A stretch of 64,000 nt of DNA from NCBI GenBank assembly GCA_949128115.1, contig OX421961.1, positions 125,491,050 through 125,555,049 on the forward strand, in the 5' to 3' direction. The notes beneath the pieces are model-generated. The model worked only from the letters and a program-made list of their open reading frames with translations, was not told where the DNA came from and searched no databases. Every line of letters starts with the position of its first letter. Position 1 is the stretch's first letter. Of this stretch, positions 60,401-64,000 are shown piece by piece. The position numbers and the translations under genes are program-made. Origin of the DNA: Anaspis maculata. Its lineage: Eukaryota > Arthropoda > Insecta > Coleoptera > Scraptiidae.

Positions 60401-62293
60401 CTGCACCAGACACGTGCATCTTACTACGAAAAAACTCAATTACTTCGTCCATTAAAAACTCCCTTATGGGCTCTAGTGACTTTCCCCACATGATAATGGG
60501 AACAGTATAGCTAACCGATTCAAAATTCCCGCAAAAGTCAGAAACGAAACGTCCAAACGTCATAAACGTCAAAACGTCAAAGGTGACCTCGAAAATCCAT
60601 GTATTTTCTATCTCCTAAAATTGGAAAGGTCAATTGTTGACGACCACTACTTCTCGACTTCAGCCACCAACTTTTCACGGTAGGTAGACACCACCACAAC
60701 ATCACGTTCGTCGACCGTAGTTTCCTGGGGAAACCACTATTTCCACTGTAAAATGCCCCTTCTTTCCATTACTTGTCCTACGACGTAAGTACATGCAAGA
60801 AGGAAGCGTCCTATATAGCTGTTTAAGTGGTTGCCTAACTCTTAGAAAATAGTCTAGTCGAGAAGTAGTCGTCGTCAACAATTACCGCAAATTTTTCTCA
60901 GCAACTGGTCGAGTAAAAGCAAATGCTTTTTCAAACGACCCAATCTGCCCAGAACCTTCTGGGTGCCATGGTGTTAACGTAAAATAGGTATGATGGAGCT
61001 GAAAGTATTCCCCCTCAATTTCTCTATAGAAAAGGTCCTATTTCGGACACTTGCTTTGCTTGTGTCTTTCAACCTTTCAAATTCGTGAAATAATGACCCG
61101 TTTTCCTTACGTGTTGCATACAATTTTTCTTCTACTTTTATTACCCTACTTTTTGTATAAATGGCTATTTCATTTTAGATAATATGTGGTAAACGTGTTC
61201 TGCTATCTCTCATTCAAGTTTTAGACCATTATTATCAATATTTTTTGCCAAGCAGGTTCTAAAGAGTTTTGCAGGATAACAACGAATAATAATAATAACA
61301 GGCTTATAGAACACCTAATAGAGGTTAAGTGAATAAATAGTTTTCTCTGCTTTTGGTTCTTTTTTTTAGATACCTCTAGTACTTATTACAACCACTGAGT
61401 TTTGCATATTCGACTGTTCCAGGCGCTCAGCAATTCTCTCGCAAACATCCCCTGGCATGTTGGTTATCGTACATGCTGGTCGTCTTCGCCGGTGGCATGG
61501 TGGCCAACGGACTCCTGGCCGAACCGATCCTTGCACCACTCAAAAACACACCGCAGCTTGTAGTAGCAACGCTAGTATGGTAGGTATCACATTGATTTTG
61601 AAAACGTTCCCACCAAGAAACCTTTATTCAGAAAACGACGACTAGGTACGCGTACCTACTACACGAAGTTACATTTCAGGTACGTCATATTCTACACTCC
61701 CATAGACTTGGGTTACAAACTCGCCAAATTTTTACCAGTAAAAGTCGTATTTTCGGCAATGAAAGAAATCTACAGATGCAAAAAAGTGTACGACGGCGTC
61801 ACGCACGCGGCTAAACTGTACCCGAACGGCTACCTGATCATGATCATCATCGGCACGCTGAAAGGAAACGGCGCTGGATTCACCAGGCTGATAGAGAGGC
61901 TAATCAGAGGGGTGTGGACACCCACGGCTATGGAATTCATGCAACCCAGCTTGTGAGTAATCACCTTGCGTGAAAATATGCTCTTCTCCTAATCCCAAAC
62001 TGTATCGTTTCAGTTACACCAAGGCGTCTCTCGTGGCGTCCATCATCTTCATTCTGGACAGGAAAACCGAACTGATCTCAGCACCACATGCGCTGGTGTA
62101 CTTCGGCATCGTCATCTTCTTCGTCTATTTCAAATTGTCTTCCATCCTCCTCGGAATCCACGATCCTTTCGTTCCCTTTGAAAACTTGATGTGCGCCCTG
62201 TTCTTTGGCGGCATCTGGGATAGCCTGGCCAAGATCTTCGGCAGGGGCCAACTGAAAGAGGGCGAGGCGAAAGATGCCAAGAAAACAAACTGA
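51489..62293 (+). CDS. TMEM38: TRIC trimeric intracellular cation channel (TMEM38; four exons, 276 aa)
   Basis: TRIC channels are homotrimeric K+ channels of the endoplasmic/sarcoplasmic reticulum that supply counter-ions during Ca2+ release. Exons: 51489-51609, 61423-61579, 61680-61952, 62014-62293, all GT-AG with matching phases. The protein starts MDPEAFLDIANQVVKLKMFP. Membrane segments include MLVVFAGGMVANGLLAEPIL, VVATLVWYVIFYTP, YLIMIIIGTL, LVASIIFIL, ALVYFGIVIFFVYFKLSSIL and LMCALFFGGIW. MKEIYRCKK (about 120-128) carries basic residues at the positions that bind phosphoinositide in solved TRIC structures. LKGNGAGF (from about 153) is the family's Gly-rich kink motif. The tail is Lys-rich (AKDAKKTN), like the ER-retention tails of TMEM38. 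Length equals the family norm. Intron 1 is 9.8 kb of nested repeats. Convergent with the dynein gene. Confidence 0.97.
51610..52204. other. Start of TMEM38 intron 1
   Basis: The open frame of exon 1 runs on into this intron but is cut by the strong donor GTAAGC. No other feature seen. Confidence 0.6.
52398..52638. mobile_element. 241 bp hairpin MITE inserted in one arm of the larger foldback
   Basis: ATGCCCGTATTCATAGTCGT pairs with ACGACTATGAATACGGGCAT, then GTGCACCTTG against CAAGGTGCAC and GAGTTACAGC against GTAACTC. AGTCTC flanks both sides (52392-52397, 52640-52645). The interrupted arm matches the other arm once this piece is removed. Confidence 0.85.
52859..52995. repeat. Near-perfect 137 bp hairpin at the centre of the foldback
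   Basis: Arms of about 63 nt (AGGTCTGTTCCATCAGGAGT ... GCGCATTACGATTT and complement) differ at only three positions around an 11 nt loop. Confidence 0.9.
54430..55082. mobile_element. Foldback element, about 650 bp (TMEM38 intron 1)
   Basis: CTCCTTCTCGGGAAATGAAG pairs with CTTCATTTCCCGAGAAGGAG; GCCCTCAAGGGTGGCCTATG pairs with CATAGACCACCCTTGAGGGC; TTGGTAGCCATATTGAAATT pairs with its complement. TGGAACGATT..CATGAAACTTGG fragments of the same family recur at about 55995-56125. Confidence 0.85.
55108..55681. mobile_element. Foldback element, about 570 bp (TMEM38 intron 1)
   Basis: ATATCAACCCTCTCCTCCAC pairs with GTAGAGGAGGGGGTTGATAT. The arms also share AAAATCGGCACCCCAACATT and TTGGCTGAATTTTTGATATT-type blocks. 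To its right (about 55790-55925) is a fragment matching the GK5-intron foldback (ACTGTCCATT ... CGTGCGGGGTCCTTT), so the families are related. Confidence 0.82.
55926..57219. other. TMEM38 intron 1, no gene seen
   Basis: Contains degenerate copies of the TGGAACGATTnTCATGAAACTTGG repeat (55995-56125) and otherwise unremarkable AT-rich DNA. Confidence 0.5.
57671..57853 (+). CDS. Small THAP-like zinc-finger open frame, unit 1 (60 aa)
   Basis: Begins MVQGCYVALCECDNKTNTPG, then MHRFTKDPNLMEVWLHQ and SRCTRHVH. Cys5, Cys10, Cys44 and His47, together with the conserved HRF and Trp, follow the THAP C2CH plan (C-x2-4-C-x35-53-C-x2-H), but the middle spacing is slightly short (33). Whether it is translated is unknown; it lies in a TMEM38 intron. 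It could be a decayed fragment of a THAP transposase or host gene. Confidence 0.45.
   Translation: MVQGCYVALCECDNKTNTPGMHRFTKDPNLMEVWLHQHQQGSRCTRHVHLTTKKLYYFVH
58484..58717 (+). pseudogene. THAP-like open frame, unit 2 (77 aa, zinc ligands lost)
   Basis: Same start (MVQGCCVALCECENKTNTPG) with a two-codon insertion after the Gly. A short insertion after GSR changes the frame downstream, so the C-x2-H pair present in unit 1 is absent. Probably non-functional. Confidence 0.45.
58847..59805 (-). mobile_element. Transposon remnant with GACCTATTTCTT ends carrying a broken THAP domain
   Basis: GACCTATTTCTT at 58847-58858 and AAGAAATAGGTC at 59794-59805 are perfect inverted repeats. On the minus strand one frame reads AAFHGFPADENKRNKWMAAT (59480-59545), the core of a THAP finger. 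Another frame about 200 nt further reads ILRCLTGHFRAEDF, the C-x2-H end of a THAP finger. At least one frameshift and a stop separate them. THAP fingers at transposase N-termini are known in P-type elements, so this may be a decayed relative; no catalytic domain remains. Confidence 0.65.
60273..60455 (+). pseudogene. THAP-like open frame, unit 3 (start codon lost)
   Basis: The position of the ATG in units 1 and 2 reads ATT here. The rest (VQGCCVALCECENKTNTPG, MHRFTKDPNLMEVWLHQ, SRCTRHVH) is intact and keeps the Cys/His pattern. An upstream in-frame ATG at 60231 exists but is unlikely to be native. Confidence 0.45.
60632..60883. mobile_element. MITE, about 250 bp, with AATTGTTGACGACNACTACT ends
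   Basis: AATTGTTGACGACCACTACT then TCTCGACT pairs with AGTCGAGAAGTAGTCGTCGT then CAACAATT. It sits exactly at the end of array unit 3. Confidence 0.8.
60884..61422. other. End of TMEM38 intron 1
   Basis: AT-rich intronic DNA ending in the acceptor CGACTGTTCCAG. Nothing else seen. Confidence 0.6.
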
Positions 62294-62468
62294 TTGCGAC
62301 CAAACGAACTGATGCAAAAATGACAGTGAATTTGATCAAGTGCGGAATATCAAATTTACTGTGTCATTGATGATGGTTACCAAAGAAGACTCGATAACAA
62401 TCTGCATCAACTCGAGGTGAAGCAGATGGTTATCTCACCCAAGTATTGTACCAAACTATTTATACCAA

Positions 62469-62474
62469 AATAAA
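62469..62474 (+). terminator. Polyadenylation signal of TMEM38
   Basis: AATAAA 175 nt after the stop, followed by a GT-rich stretch (TTATTTGTTGTC). Confidence 0.75.
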
Positions 62475-62507
62475 GTTCTACTTATTTGTTGTCAAAATGT
62501 GGAAAAC

Positions 62508-62513
62508 TTTATT
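62508..62513 (-). terminator. Polyadenylation signal of the dynein heavy chain gene
   Basis: The minus strand reads AATAAA 24 nt after the dynein stop. Cleavage would fall near 62485-62495, about where TMEM38 transcripts end on the other strand. Confidence 0.65.
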
Positions 62514-62536
62514 CAACTTATTGCTTCAAACTAAAC

Positions 62537-64000
62537 TTAATCGGTATTTAAAACTAAACAAACGCCTTGCAGAATCCAATGGCTGATGTGCTCGGTGGTG
62601 CCGAGATCGGCTTCGAACACTAATCCCACACCCATGGCGTTTCTCCTCAGCGATGTCGTGTAAACTGGCGTTTTGAGGGTGTTTTGCAGTTTCAAACGAA
62701 ACGCTTCGATAGGGATAACATCCAGCACTGGTAGCTTTTCGATTAGTATTTTCGGCAGCGATCTCTTCAAACACTGGTTCTCTACATCCCAACCAGCGCC
62801 TTCCAAGTACAACCCATGAACCATACAATTGCCCTGAAAATGTTATTTTCAATTCTGTCTCATACGTCATCTTGAATTCTTACAGCAGGAGGCCTGTTAG
62901 CAACATCATTTGCATCTGTAAACGTACTGACGTTCGTATACAACGTGGATCTATCTAGCGGCCAGTTGTTCAAACGACAAGCGATTTGAACCAAAGCTGC
63001 GAGGTAGGTTTCCGGAATGTGCAAACCAGATATCCACAACACTATCGGCTCTCCAGTAGTGGACTGTAAGAAAAAAAGTGTCAAGTAAGCTTTTGCGATT
63101 ATTTTTCAATTATTATCATCTCTTATTTATACCCAGTTGAAATATTGGTCTTGTCTTCTCTCAAAATGCTCTATCCAACCGCCCAAGTTCTTACACGTCG
63201 CCGGGCTTAGCTTACGCCAAGCATTGGGAAGTTGGCCATTGAACAGGGAGTAAGCTACATTGTCTAATACCGCGTCCATTCCAATTTCACCGGCCAAAGC
63301 TTTGACCAGCTGAGTCAGAGTTCTTCGGATCACGGCAATCAGCTTGTTGAAACGCTCCAGTTCTTGGAGCAAAACCACGACGGTCGGTGACATGACTCTT
63401 TGGAAGTGTCGGCGAACCTTCCACACTTCATACTCTTCAGGTATTTTTTTCAATATATCGTGAGTCACGTTTTCGATAAACTCTTCGCGGCTCATACCAT
63501 CACCCCCGGCACCTAAGTTCCGACAAGGATTAAAAAGTAGTCTTTTTTTTATAAAGAGTGATCGAAAAAGTTTCTGTCATGGGCGTCTCTTTGTTTTTCC
63601 ACCAGGTTTCCAAGAATCACTCGAGAAGAAATTTTTTCGATCACCTTTGAAAATTGAATCTTACTCGTTTGAGGCTGCAGTTCGATAAGTAAACGCCACA
63701 TTTCTTTTGTAGCTTGAGTGTAGTAGCCTATTTCAGCATTAGGATGCAGACCAAAAACTTCCGGGCTGTTGACCAATGGCAATTCATCGATGATAGCTGA
63801 GGTACAAAAGCAATTATGATGCTGGTGTTCAGTTGTAGTGTTGAAACTCACCAATGTATTCATCCTTGATACCATCAGGTGGTATGATGTAGTCGACGGT
63901 AGGGTCGTGGTAGAAATGGAATGGTTGAAATGTATCGAAAAGAAAGTCGCCCATGTACTCGTCCATGTACGTGGCCACTATTCTCCGATCATAATCATCA
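62537..64000 (-). CDS. Axonemal dynein heavy chain, C-terminal exons (DNAH10-like), 5' part outside the window
   Basis: Dynein heavy chains are the motor subunits of ciliary and flagellar arms. Five exon parts on the minus strand: 64000-63852 (continues off the edge), 63796-63665, 63512-63133, 63063-62884, 62833-62537, all phase-consistent. Together they give the end of the AAA ring and the C-terminal cap. Motifs: TYMDEYMGDFLFDTFQPFHF; IDELPLVNSPEVFGLHPNAE; IGYYTQATKEMWRLLIELQP; YSLFNGQLPNAWRKLSP; GEPIVLWISGLHIPETYLAA; MVHGLYLEGAGWDVENQCLK; and a terminal SLRRNAMGVGLVFEADLGTT with HISHWILQGVCLVLNTD. The FGLHPNAEI and W-I-S-G-L-H motifs are shared by all axonemal chains. The final block resembles DNAH10-type inner-arm chains; subtype is from memory and less certain than the family. 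Confidence 0.93.

Larger units (their letters stand above)
57220..60631. repeat. Three-unit tandem array of about 810 bp units with a THAP-like open frame, interrupted by an insertion
   Basis: Units at about 57220-58022, 58023-58846 and 59806-60631 share the opening GAGGTCTCCAATTTTCCGTT, a GGACACAATT microrepeat, GCGTTCCAATAGCAGTAA, a conserved central open frame and the closing TTTCTATCTCCTAAAATTGG. Unit identity is high, with scattered substitutions and short indels. The 1-2 junction is perfect (CTCCTAAAATTGGAAAGGTC). The 2-3 junction is split by the element at 58847-59805, so the three were once contiguous. Confidence 0.88.

Noticed and set aside
1..64000. CRISPR arrays, bacterial operons, rRNA genes or a functional tRNA gene
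   Set aside because: The repeats lack the regular repeat-spacer structure, and no rRNA motif or complete tRNA cloverleaf was found. The window is eukaryotic.

Overview
This is a eukaryotic, almost certainly insect, nuclear DNA segment. Multi-exon genes with GT-AG introns (52 bp to 9.8 kb), AATAAA signals, a Ty3/gypsy-type retroelement, a tRNA-derived SINE and a very dense population of inverted-repeat DNA elements all point that way. No bacterial or organellar features are visible. I could run no searches; gene names rest on recognising conserved protein motifs in spliced translations worked out by hand.

Layout. 1-3516 (minus): internal part of an intact Ty3/gypsy-like LTR retroelement running off the left edge. 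It has gag, then an overlapping pol in the -1 frame. Pol begins with an ADP-ribose-binding macrodomain of the OARD1/TARG1 type, followed by the aspartic protease and reverse transcriptase. 3517-12800: leader and probable LTR, then gene-free DNA with a 1.5 kb tandem-repeat block and several hairpin elements. 13217-23030 (plus): Eb1/MAPRE microtubule plus-end protein in five coding exons plus a duplicated, apparently mutually exclusive second exon. 23827-27099 (minus): IFT54/TRAF3IP1 in four exons, convergent with Eb1. 27835-29775: a 1.6 kb palindrome and a SINE with a perfect 16 bp target duplication. 30749-37516 (minus): complete seven-exon glycerol kinase 5-like gene with a 2.2 kb palindrome in one intron. 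39973-41487 (plus): intron-free SIAH/SINA-like RING protein with two tandem SIAH-type modules. 42877-50960: gene-free block of nested transposons and palindromes. 51489-62293 (plus): TRIC channel (TMEM38) in four exons, with a first intron of 9.8 kb full of nested hairpins and an array of THAP-like repeats. 62537-64000 (minus): C-terminal exons of an axonemal dynein heavy chain (DNAH10-like), whose 3' end nearly meets that of TMEM38.

The host genes do not form a pathway, although Eb1, IFT54 and the dynein heavy chain are all microtubule or cilium proteins. Most of the window is transposable-element debris, much of it organised as long foldbacks, several of which begin with the same TACAGGGTG-like terminus. 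The most unusual feature is the retroelement whose pol carries an intact TARG1-like macrodomain with its catalytic Lys and Asp, reached through canonical -1 slippery heptamers.
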